NCBI GenBank assembly: GCA_018658955.1
Contig: JABIPM010000010.1
Location: forward strand, 1-18,205
Direction: 5' to 3'
Origin: Candidatus Woesearchaeota archaeon
Lineage (GTDB): Archaea > Nanobdellota > Nanobdellia > SCGC-AAA011-G17 > UBA489
DNA: 18,205 nucleotides
The notes under the pieces were generated by a model, which was not told the origin of the DNA, ran no database searches, and was given only the letters and a program-made list of their open reading frames with translations. Positions 7,420 through 13,817 of this stretch are shown here, in pieces (the first letter of the stretch is position 1; each line of letters begins with the position of its first letter). A program made the translations under genes and the position numbers.

Positions 7420-7447
7420 AAAAAGTAAGGATTTCTCCCTACTTTTT
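7420..7447 (-). terminator. Stem-loop spanning the stop codon of the 151-residue gene
   Basis: On the minus strand AAAAAGTA pairs with TACTTTTT (8 bp). One mismatch follows, then three more pairs close a GAAA tetraloop, and a T-rich tract lies downstream. The TAG stop (7439-7441) lies inside the 5' arm. The layout looks like an intrinsic terminator fused to the end of the reading frame. Confidence 0.6.
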
Positions 7448-7894
7448 ATAAGATTCTGCTAACGCGTTCATCAACTTCTTGGTGAAAAGTTCTTCTTTGT
7501 CATCTGAAGTTACTTTAATGCCCATTTCTTTAGCAGCAGTTTCTGAAACACCCTTAAAAAAAGTTTGAGTTATTCCTCCGACCGCGTTTTCAAGACCATT
7601 AAGTATTTCTCCACGTGGTTGCATACTTCTGGGAAGGTCCTTCATTTGTTCTAAGGCCGTGTTATAATTAGTTATTCCGTTGATAAGTTGTGTTTGGTAT
7701 GGTTGAGAAAACGCATTCATTTTTTTTTCATCTACGCCACCAAAGTAATTTACAATAGCTAGGTTCAAGTCTTTTGCAAGAGTGCTAGGATCTGCAGTGC
7801 CTGTTTCAGCCTTTTCTAATATGTCTCCCATTGAATCATATGCTCCTTTAAGAGAGTCAAATACAGGGGTTCCTTTTTTTGTTTCTTTTGTCAT
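7439..7894 (-). CDS. Hypothetical protein, 151 residues
   Basis: An unrecognised soluble protein that looks mostly helical, with no cysteine, no signal peptide and no membrane segment. It starts with a polar MTKETKKGTP tail. The helical region includes SLKGAYDSMGDILEKAE and ends TKKLMNALAESYKK. The start is well supported: on the minus strand GAGGAGAT (about 7904-7911) is a strong match to the 16S 3' end about 10 bases before the ATG, and a TATA box lies about 55 bases upstream. The strong ribosome site, own promoter and own terminator suggest an abundantly made single-gene unit. Function unknown. Confidence 0.8.
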   Translation of the reverse strand: MTKETKKGTPVFDSLKGAYDSMGDILEKAETGTADPSTLAKDLNLAIVNYFGGVDEKKMNAFSQPYQTQLINGITNYNTALEQMKDLPRSMQPRGEILNGLENAVGGITQTFFKGVSETAAKEMGIKVTSDDKEELFTKKLMNALAESYKK

Positions 7895-7942
7895 TTTTAG
7901 TTAATCTCCTCATAATTACTATAGTTTTTACTAACATTTTAG

Positions 7943-7953
7943 CTATTTAAACC
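7943..7953 (-). promoter_or_regulatory. TATA box for the 151-residue minus-strand gene
   Basis: On the minus strand this reads GGTTTAAATAG. A start about 25 bases downstream gives a leader of roughly 30 bases that carries the GAGGAGAT ribosome site. Confidence 0.5.
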
Positions 7954-7999
7954 TTTCTATTTGTATTTACTGTTGAGTAACAAATAATAAACAAAAACC

Positions 8000-8008
8000 A
8001 TTATAAAT
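8000..8008 (+). promoter_or_regulatory. Candidate TATA box for thiI
   Basis: ATTATAAAT would start transcription near 8030 and leave a leader of about 38 bases. A second TATA-like string (ATTATAA, 8024-8030) would start near 8052 instead. Neither leader shows a convincing ribosome site. Confidence 0.4.
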
Positions 8009-8067
8009 CAAAGTAAATCAATAATTATAAGGGCCAACGAGTCAATCAAACACCCCTTCAACATAAA

Positions 8068-9240
8068 ATGAAACCAGACTGTTTTGTAGTACATTATGCA
8101 GAGATTGCAATCAAAGGAAAGAATCGACCACTTTTCGAAAGAATTCTAATTGAAAATATCAGAAAATCTATCAAAGGTCTAAAAGCATTAGGTGTAAGAA
8201 GAAGATATGGAAGATTAATAGTTGAACTAAAAGAAGATTCAAAATTAGAAGAAATAGAAGAAAAATTAAAAAAAATTCCAGGAATAAGTTCTTTCTCTCC
8301 AGCATTAAAAACAAATCACGATTTAGATAAAATCAAAGACGCATCATTAATATTAATGCAAGAAGCAACTGAAACCTCATTCTATATTAAAGTAAAGAGA
8401 TCATATAAAAAGTTCCCATTAAAGTCTATGGAAATTTCAAAAGAAGTAGGAACACACCTTGGAAAAGTAAAAGGAAAAATTGTAGATTTTGTTACACCAG
8501 AAATTACACTTTTTATAGAAATAGTTGAAAATGGTGCATATGTTTATACTAAAAAAGTAAAAGGAATAGGTGGACTTCCAGTAAGTGTTTCAGGAAAGGT
8601 AATGGTATTACTTTCAGGAGGAATCGATTCTCCAGTTGCAGCATATTTAACATTAAAAAGAGGTTGTAAAAATATTTATGTTCATTTCCATTCAGAACCA
8701 TATACAAAGGAATCTTCAAGAAAGAAAGTGGAAGAATTAGCTAGACAAATAGCAGAACACCAAAACGAAACTAAAATATTTATGGTTCCATTAATTGATA
8801 TTCAAAAAGAAGTTATGACTAAGACAGATAAAAAATATAGGATAATTCTTTACAGAAGATTTATGTTTAGAATAGCAGAAGCACTGGCAAGAAAGAGTAA
8901 GGCAAAAGCATTAGTTACTGGAGAAAATTTAGGGCAAGTTGCATCACAAACAATTGAGAACATTCATGCAATTCACTCCACAATCAACATGCCAGTAATT
9001 CAACCATTAATCACATTTGACAAACAAGAAATAATTAATTTAGCAGAAAAAATTGGAACCTATAAAAAATCAATCGAGCCCCACGATGACTGTTGTTCTT
9101 TGTTCGTACCTAAACATCCTGCAACAAAGTCAGATATAAATATTGTAATTTCAGAAGAATCCAAATTAGACGTTGAAACTTTAGTTAGAGATGCATTAAA
9201 GAAAACAGAAAAAGTTTCAATAAACAATCCAGATAATTAA
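8068..9240 (+). CDS. thiI: tRNA 4-thiouridine synthase ThiI (THUMP plus PP-loop)
   Basis: Adenylates and thiolates U8 of tRNA; in some organisms it also supplies sulfur for the thiamine thiazole. The order is N-terminal ferredoxin-like and THUMP domains (about 1-165), then the PP-loop ATPase with SGGIDSP at 183-189, then the conserved RRFMFRIAEALA and TGENLGQVASQT blocks (263-295). At 390 residues it lacks the C-terminal rhodanese domain of E. coli ThiI, as is usual in archaea. Cysteines are few: C5, C200, and adjacent C342-C343 (HDDCCSLFVPKHPAT), which is where the conserved catalytic cysteine lies. The CxxC that many archaeal ThiI proteins carry just before the RRFM block, reported to help hold an iron-sulfur cluster, is replaced here by IILY. 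The gene ends convergently on a shared TTAA with a small minus-strand gene. Confidence 0.95.
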   Translation: MKPDCFVVHYAEIAIKGKNRPLFERILIENIRKSIKGLKALGVRRRYGRLIVELKEDSKLEEIEEKLKKIPGISSFSPALKTNHDLDKIKDASLILMQEATETSFYIKVKRSYKKFPLKSMEISKEVGTHLGKVKGKIVDFVTPEITLFIEIVENGAYVYTKKVKGIGGLPVSVSGKVMVLLSGGIDSPVAAYLTLKRGCKNIYVHFHSEPYTKESSRKKVEELARQIAEHQNETKIFMVPLIDIQKEVMTKTDKKYRIILYRRFMFRIAEALARKSKAKALVTGENLGQVASQTIENIHAIHSTINMPVIQPLITFDKQEIINLAEKIGTYKKSIEPHDDCCSLFVPKHPATKSDINIVISEESKLDVETLVRDALKKTEKVSINNPDN

Positions 9241-9467
9241 TTCTTATAAAAACTAATTTCACAAGCTGAACAATATGTGGGCAAATTCAATTCTATTTCT
9301 TCATAAAATGTAGGCTGAATTCTTGTAATGCTATTTATTGGCAGATTGGTTTCAAAGTCAAGAGAATATAGATAAGTGTTTTCTGTGGGTACCACTTCTC
9401 CATATTGTAAAATCTTCATAAAACTGCCATCTATTTCAATTTTTCCTTCAAGATTCTTTTCGTCCAT
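9237..9467 (-). CDS. Small hypothetical protein, 76 residues
   Basis: An unrecognised soluble, acidic, strand-rich protein with one CxxC (YCSACE, C66/C69) near its C-terminus. Such a pair could bind metal with a second copy in a dimer. Its reality is supported by a TATA box (minus strand TTAAATATT, 9487-9495) centred 24 bases before its ATG, ideal for a leaderless mRNA. The frame also runs exactly to the thiI stop, with TTAA at 9237-9240 used as stop on both strands. It is divergent from the ABC operon. Confidence 0.6.
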   Translation of the reverse strand: MDEKNLEGKIEIDGSFMKILQYGEVVPTENTYLYSLDFETNLPINSITRIQPTFYEEIELNLPTYCSACEISFYKN

Positions 9468-9486
9468 AATACCCTTTAATCAAAGA

Positions 9487-9495
9487 AATATTTAA
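9487..9495 (-). promoter_or_regulatory. TATA box for the 76-residue minus-strand gene
   Basis: Minus strand TTAAATATT preceded by TCC, centred about 24 bases from the ATG at 9467, implying leaderless transcription. Confidence 0.5.
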
Positions 9496-9520
9496 GGATT
9501 ATTGTTCAAAACCCAAACAT

Positions 9521-9531
9521 ATTTATAAATA
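9521..9531 (+). promoter_or_regulatory. TATA box for the ABC transporter operon (leaderless)
   Basis: ATTTATAAATA is centred 25-26 bases before the ATG at 9551 with no ribosome site between them. The first gene of the operon is therefore probably leaderless. The later genes overlap their predecessors and are likely translated by coupling. Confidence 0.6.
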
Positions 9532-9550
9532 AATAAACATTCATTAAATT

Positions 9551-10255
9551 ATGAAAGTGGAGAGTGTGATTTCTTTAAAGAACGTTTGGAGATCTTATCA
9601 GATGGGAGACTCAGTTCTTCACGCAGCTAAACAGATAAATTTAGAAATTCCCAAAGGAGAGTTCATAGCAATTGTTGGTCCAAGCGGAGCAGGCAAAAGT
9701 ACAATTATGAACCTAATTGGCTGTTTAGATATTCCTACAAAAGGAAAAATTTTTTTAGATAATAAAGACATTTCAAAATTAAAAGAAAGTGATTTATCAA
9801 ATATCCGAGGGAAAAAAATAGGTTTTGTATTTCAACAGTTCAATCTTTTACCTTCATTAAGTGCATTAGAAAACGTTTATCTTCCAATGTCTTTCCAAAA
9901 CACAGATAGAACAAAAGGAATAAAGAAAGCAGAACAACTACTAAAAAAAGTGGGTATGTCTCATAGACTCCACCATAAACCTTCAGAACTTTCAGGAGGA
10001 GAAAGACAAAGAGTTTCAATTGCAAGATCATTAGCTAATTCTCCAGAAATAGTTTTAGCAGATGAACCGACGGGAAATTTAGACACAAAAACAGGTAAAA
10101 ATGTAATGGATTTACTAAATGAAATACACCAAACTGGCTCAACAGTGATTTTAATTACTCATGACCTTCATTTAGTAAAACATGCAGAAAGGATAATATT
10201 TTTAAAAGATGGAATTATAGAAAAGATGAAGAAGAATGGTAAAAGGGGTAAATAA
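9551..10255 (+). CDS. ABC transporter ATPase, MacB/LolD type
   Basis: A 234-residue cytoplasmic ATPase that powers the two permeases downstream. All motifs are intact: Walker A GPSGAGKST (43-51), Q-loop FVFQQFNLL with the family-typical ALENVYLPM after it, signature LSGGERQ (147-153), Walker B IVLADE (167-172) with D-loop TGNLD, and H-loop THD (H204). The sequence around these is typical of the LolD/MacB/FtsE branch, whose members drive mechanotransmission in envelope lipoprotein, toxin or peptide export rather than classical solute import. It is the first gene of a four-gene operon; the next frame starts 20 bases before this one ends. Confidence 0.95.
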   Translation: MKVESVISLKNVWRSYQMGDSVLHAAKQINLEIPKGEFIAIVGPSGAGKSTIMNLIGCLDIPTKGKIFLDNKDISKLKESDLSNIRGKKIGFVFQQFNLLPSLSALENVYLPMSFQNTDRTKGIKKAEQLLKKVGMSHRLHHKPSELSGGERQRVSIARSLANSPEIVLADEPTGNLDTKTGKNVMDLLNEIHQTGSTVILITHDLHLVKHAERIIFLKDGIIEKMKKNGKRGK

Positions 10256-11102
10256 TTATTTGAGAGTATTCTCAACACTATTAATAGTTTTATTAGTTGC
10301 ACCTCTAATCTCTGCACAGAGCATTCAAATAGGTTTAATCAATCAAGATCCTGATCCGGTTCATGCAGGTTCAGTGGTAGAAGTTAAATTCAAACTAGAA
10401 AATTTTTGGCAAGAAACGAGAGAAGAAGTAATTGTTGAAATACTTCCCGAATTTCCATTTTCACTCTACTCAGGTTCAGCAACTAAAAATATTGGAGTAT
10501 TAGAAGGAAGACAATCTGGAAGTGATGCAGTAATAGTAGATTATCAAATTAAAGTAGATGCAGATGCAGTTGATGGAGACCAAGAAATTAAAGTTTCCGT
10601 AAGAGTTGGAGAAACAGAATGGATATACGAAGATACATTTTACATTGACGTTAAAAAAGAAAAATTAAATCTTAAAACTTACATAAGAAGTAGTGAATTA
10701 ATCACTCCAGGTTCAAAAGGAAAAGTTTCAATTGAACTTGCAAATGCAGGGGGATACAACATCGAATTCCTAGAACTAACATTATTGCCCTCAGGAGATT
10801 ACAAATTACTTTCAACAAGCAATTATGCGTACATAGGAGATTTAGATTCAGATGATACAGAAAGTGAAGAATTTCAAATTTATGTTTCAGAAGAAATTTC
10901 AGAAGTAAAAATTCCAGTTAAAGTAGTTTATGAGATAAACGATTATACTTATGAATCAGAGGAATCATTGAAACTTCAGTTACTAACTGAAGAAGAAGCA
11001 ATAAATATCGGATTAATCAAAGTAAGTTACACAAAACAAATTTGGTTAGGCATTTTAATTGGACTAGTTCTCCTTTTCATATTCAGAAAATTTAAGAAAT
11101 GA
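10236..11102 (+). CDS. Secreted, C-terminally anchored COG1361-like protein of the ABC operon
   Basis: The 288-residue protein has an N-terminal signal peptide (basic NNYLR, hydrophobic core 11-25, likely cut after ISA at 27) and a single C-terminal membrane helix (about 270-285) followed by RKFKK. The mature domain is therefore outside the cell, held by a tail anchor. The middle shows two Ig-like beta-sandwich repeats of the COG1361/CARDB type, seen in phrases such as VHAGSVVEVKFKLENFW and ITPGSKGKVSIELANAGGYN. The ATG at 10236 lies inside the ATPase gene, and the end overlaps the next gene by ATGA, so it is an integral operon member. By position it could act as substrate receptor or extracellular adaptor for the transporter, taking the place MacA has in bacteria; this is inference. 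Confidence 0.8.
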   Translation: MVKGVNNYLRVFSTLLIVLLVAPLISAQSIQIGLINQDPDPVHAGSVVEVKFKLENFWQETREEVIVEILPEFPFSLYSGSATKNIGVLEGRQSGSDAVIVDYQIKVDADAVDGDQEIKVSVRVGETEWIYEDTFYIDVKKEKLNLKTYIRSSELITPGSKGKVSIELANAGGYNIEFLELTLLPSGDYKLLSTSNYAYIGDLDSDDTESEEFQIYVSEEISEVKIPVKVVYEINDYTYESEESLKLQLLTEEEAINIGLIKVSYTKQIWLGILIGLVLLFIFRKFKK

Positions 11103-12319
11103 TTAAGGACAATCTTAGAGTAGTTCATTCTTCTCTGAAAAGAAGGAAGCTAAGAAGTTGGCTTACACTTGTAGGAATTTTAATAGGTATTACTGCAGTA
11201 ATTACATTGATATCTTTAGGAGAAGGCATTAGGGGAGCAGTTACATCTCAATTTGATTTTCTCAACCCTGAAGTTTTAACAATTAGGGCAGATGGCATAA
11301 CTATGGCCCCTCCGGGTACAGGTGTTTCAAATCCCTTACAAGAAAAATACCTCAAAGATATTCAAAAAATAAAGGGGGTAGATTTAGCCATCGGACGTAT
11401 TATTGAAAATGCCCAAATAAAGTTTAATGGAAGAAGTCATTTTTCCATTGCCATAAGTTTTCCAAAAAATGGTGACAAAGACATTATAAAAAAGATTGTT
11501 CAATTAGAAATTGAAAAAGGAAATATGTTAGATTCTTCAGATATTTACAGGATTGTTGTTGGAAGCGATTACTCGAAATCAGATATGTTTGGAAAAGCTG
11601 TAGAATTAAGAGATGAATTAGAAATTGAAGGAAAAAAATTCAAAGTTAAAGGAATACTAGAAAAGAAAGGGAGTTTCATAGTGGATCATTCAGTAATAAT
11701 TAATGAAGATCCTCTAAAGGATTTATACAATCATGAAGATACTTATGAATTAATTGTAGTCAAAGTTGAATCAGAATCAGAAATAGCACAAGTAAAAGAA
11801 AGACTAGAAAGGTATCTTAGAAAAGAAAGAGATGTTGATGAAGGAGAAGAAGATTTCACAGTTAGTTCTCCAGAAGAAACACTAAAATCTTTAGACAGTA
11901 CATTATTTGGAATTCAATTATTCATTTATTTAATCGCAGCAATTTCAATTTTAGTCGGAGGAATAGGAATTGCAAACACAATGTATACTTCAGTTTTAGA
12001 AAGAACAAGAGACATCGGAGTAATGAAAGCAATAGGGGCAAAAGATTCACAAATAACCGTGCTATTTCTTTTAGAATCGGGTTTATTGGGATTAGTCGGT
12101 GGAATAGTTGGAATAATTTTTGGAGCTTCTACTTCAATAATTTTAGCAAAAATAGGAAATAAATTTCTTTCAGAAGGATTAATTCAAATCAATTTACCCT
12201 TAGAGTTTATTTTAGCAACATTGATATTCTCATTTTTAGTCGGATTAATCTCAGGAATAGTTCCTGCAATAAAGGCTTCAAAATTAAAACCTATTGATGC
12301 TCTGAGGTATAGAAGATGA
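11099..12319 (+). CDS. ABC transporter permease, FtsX/MacB type (first paralog)
   Basis: The 406 residues have the typical layout. One membrane helix is near the N-terminus (about 21-41), preceded by SLKRRKLRSWLT. A large extracytoplasmic MacB-PCD-like domain follows (about 45-268). Three C-terminal helices lie near 272-297, 319-350 and 367-390, and the protein ends in KASKLKPIDALRYRR. The conserved ERTRDIGVMKAIGAK after helix 2 is the segment that contacts the ATPase. The start overlaps the previous stop as ATGA. It probably forms a heterodimer with the second permease. The outside domain carries a Pro/Gly-rich strip (ITMAPPGTGVSNP) that the second permease repeats in similar form. Confidence 0.95.
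   Translation: MIKDNLRVVHSSLKRRKLRSWLTLVGILIGITAVITLISLGEGIRGAVTSQFDFLNPEVLTIRADGITMAPPGTGVSNPLQEKYLKDIQKIKGVDLAIGRIIENAQIKFNGRSHFSIAISFPKNGDKDIIKKIVQLEIEKGNMLDSSDIYRIVVGSDYSKSDMFGKAVELRDELEIEGKKFKVKGILEKKGSFIVDHSVIINEDPLKDLYNHEDTYELIVVKVESESEIAQVKERLERYLRKERDVDEGEEDFTVSSPEETLKSLDSTLFGIQLFIYLIAAISILVGGIGIANTMYTSVLERTRDIGVMKAIGAKDSQITVLFLLESGLLGLVGGIVGIIFGASTSIILAKIGNKFLSEGLIQINLPLEFILATLIFSFLVGLISGIVPAIKASKLKPIDALRYRR
11971..12043 (+). repeat. Near-identical 73-base block shared with 13191-13263
   Basis: This block encodes ANTMYTSVLERTRDIGVMKAIGAK at the ATPase-contact region. It matches 13191-13263 in the second permease at 69 of 73 bases; three of the four differences are silent. Other parts of the two genes are clearly diverged. 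This points to gene conversion or very strong constraint on the ATPase contact. Confidence 0.7.
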
Positions 12320-13533
12320 TAAATTCATACTTATTAAAAATCTCACTTTCAAATCTAAAGAAAAGAAAATTAAGAAGTTTTTTAACAATTCTTTCAGTAT
12401 TCATAGGGGTAATTGCGCTATTTGTTTTAGTAAGTTTTGGACAAGGATTAGTTGGTTTTGTTGATGATTTTGCAACAAAAATGGGGGATGATAAAATTAT
12501 AATTCAACCAAAGGGGACTGGTTTAGGCCCTCCATCTCCAGACTCAAACATTGTTTTTTCACAAAGGGAACTAAATTTTGTAGAAGATATTTCCGGTGTT
12601 GAAGAAGCATCTGGAATCTATTTCTCTGTAACCGAAGTTGAATTTGAAGAAAGAAAAAAATATATCTACATAATTGGGTCAGATATTAAGGACCACAAGA
12701 AATTAATTGAAGAAGTTTATAGTTTAGAAATTGATATAGGGAGAGAATTAAAAGGAAAAGAAAAGAAAGATGCAGTTTTAGGTTATGGGTATTCGATTGA
12801 TGATGGAACATTTCCCAGTGAAGTAAAACTAGGAGACAAGCTCTTAGTCAATGGAATAGAGGTAAGGGTTAAAGGGTTTTATGAAGAAGTAGGGAATCCT
12901 GTCGATGATTACAATATTTATTTAACATTAAATGGTTTTGAAGAAATATTTTCTCCTTCAGCATATCAATCAATAGTGGTGCGTTCTTCTCCTGGTGAAG
13001 AACCTTCAAAATTAGCAAAGACTATTCAAGAAGAACTCAGAAAAGAAAGAGGTCAATCCAGAGGTAATGAAGATTTTTTTGTAGAAACTTTTGAACAAGT
13101 AATAAAATCATTCACTTCAATTTTATCTACAATAAATATTGTATTAATATTAATCGCATTAATTTCTTTAATTGTTGCAGGAGTAAATATTGCAAATACA
13201 ATGTATGCTTCAGTTTTAGAAAGAACAAGAGACATTGGAGTAATGAAAGCAATAGGTGCAAAAAATAATTTAATCTTAACTACATTTGCATTAGAGTCAG
13301 GATTTCTTTCGTTGATAGGTGGAGTGTTGGCAACAATAGTTGGAACATTAATTTCAATAAGTGCAGGAAAATTAGTTGCAAATTCTGGTTACGGAATGTT
13401 AAGTCCAGCACTAAGTTTAAAATTATATCTTGGATGTATCTTATTTTCAGTTTTCATTGGAATTTTTGCAGGACTTTTACCTGCATACCGAGCTTCAAAA
13501 ATGAATCCTGTTGACGCATTAAGATACGAATAA
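12316..13533 (+). CDS. ABC transporter permease, FtsX/MacB type (second paralog)
   Basis: 405 residues with the same architecture as its upstream paralog: N-terminal helix after NLKKRKLRSFLT, a large outside domain, three C-terminal helices, and a KASK-like end (RASKMNPVDALRYE). Its outside domain also has the Pro/Gly-rich strip (PKGTGLGPPSPDSN) but otherwise differs, so the two subunits are not interchangeable in what they contact. It starts in an ATGA overlap with the first permease and closes the operon. The rRNA promoter follows 21 bases after its stop, with no obvious terminator between, so some read-through into the rRNA leader is possible. Confidence 0.95.
   Translation: MINSYLLKISLSNLKKRKLRSFLTILSVFIGVIALFVLVSFGQGLVGFVDDFATKMGDDKIIIQPKGTGLGPPSPDSNIVFSQRELNFVEDISGVEEASGIYFSVTEVEFEERKKYIYIIGSDIKDHKKLIEEVYSLEIDIGRELKGKEKKDAVLGYGYSIDDGTFPSEVKLGDKLLVNGIEVRVKGFYEEVGNPVDDYNIYLTLNGFEEIFSPSAYQSIVVRSSPGEEPSKLAKTIQEELRKERGQSRGNEDFFVETFEQVIKSFTSILSTINIVLILIALISLIVAGVNIANTMYASVLERTRDIGVMKAIGAKNNLILTTFALESGFLSLIGGVLATIVGTLISISAGKLVANSGYGMLSPALSLKLYLGCILFSVFIGIFAGLLPAYRASKMNPVDALRYE
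13191..13263 (+). repeat. Second copy of the 73-base permease block
   Basis: Partner of 11971-12043, at an offset of 1220 bases; encodes ANTMYASVLERTRDIGVMKAIGAK. Confidence 0.7.
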
Positions 13534-13554
13534 TAGGTCTTATTCACAGCAAAG

Positions 13555-13563
13555 CTTATAAAC
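13555..13563 (+). promoter_or_regulatory. Likely rRNA operon promoter (TATA box)
   Basis: CTTATAAAC, with a purine-rich GCAAAG before it as a possible TFB-recognition element, would start transcription near 13585. The transcript must begin before 13733 because the 16S processing stem starts there. This makes it a better rRNA promoter than the TATA-like AAATATATTA at 13792, which would start inside the mature 16S. Confidence 0.55.
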
Positions 13564-13817
13564 ACTCCAAGGGGACTTATTTCCACAACATCCAAGTGTG
13601 TGGGGATGTAATACAAACGTACTAAGAGTTACTCTTATGCCGTTTTATTCTCAACCACAAAATGATGTTTTAATGATAGGATGTATCCCGATCAATGAAG
13701 GTTACATTTGTAATGAGTACTTACAATGGTATGATGTTGGCATGAATTTTGGTAGATGGTAGCGCAAAAAGAAACTGTCTAAACCTTAAACAAATATATT
13801 ACAAAGAAGATCGTACA
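13564..13817 (+). other. rRNA operon 5' leader, structured
   Basis: This stretch between the ABC operon and 16S contains several short perfect hairpins: ACATCC/GGATGT (13588-13609), TAAGAG/CTCTTA with a three-base loop (13623-13637), and TTGTAA/TTACAA (13708-13726). The 5' strand of the 16S processing stem follows from 13733. A frame is open across 13562-13762 but I do not take it as a gene. Confidence 0.6.
13733..13770 (+). other. 5' strand of the 16S bulge-helix-bulge processing stem
   Basis: 13734-13748 pairs perfectly (15 bp) with 15326-15340, extended by a T-G wobble (13749/15325). Then TGGT (13750-13753) pairs with GCCA (15318-15321), bulge AGA (13754-13756) follows on this strand, and TGGTAGCG (13757-13764) pairs with CGCTACCA (15310-15317). 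Beyond a small internal loop AAAAA (13766-13770) can pair with the T run at 15303-15307. Two three-base bulges on opposite strands around a four-bp helix is the canonical archaeal splicing-endonuclease substrate. Confidence 0.9.

Noticed and set aside
13562..13762. Open frame upstream of 16S (ATG at 13637, 41 residues ending in NFGRW; possible GTG start at 13598)
   Set aside because: Its end lies inside the 16S processing stem and its body is made of short perfect hairpins. It has no lysine, against the strong bias of neighbouring genes. It is better explained as the rRNA leader.
13792..13801. TATA-like AAATATATTA just before 16S
   Set aside because: It would start transcription inside mature 16S and leave out the 5' arm of the processing stem. 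At most it is a minor site.
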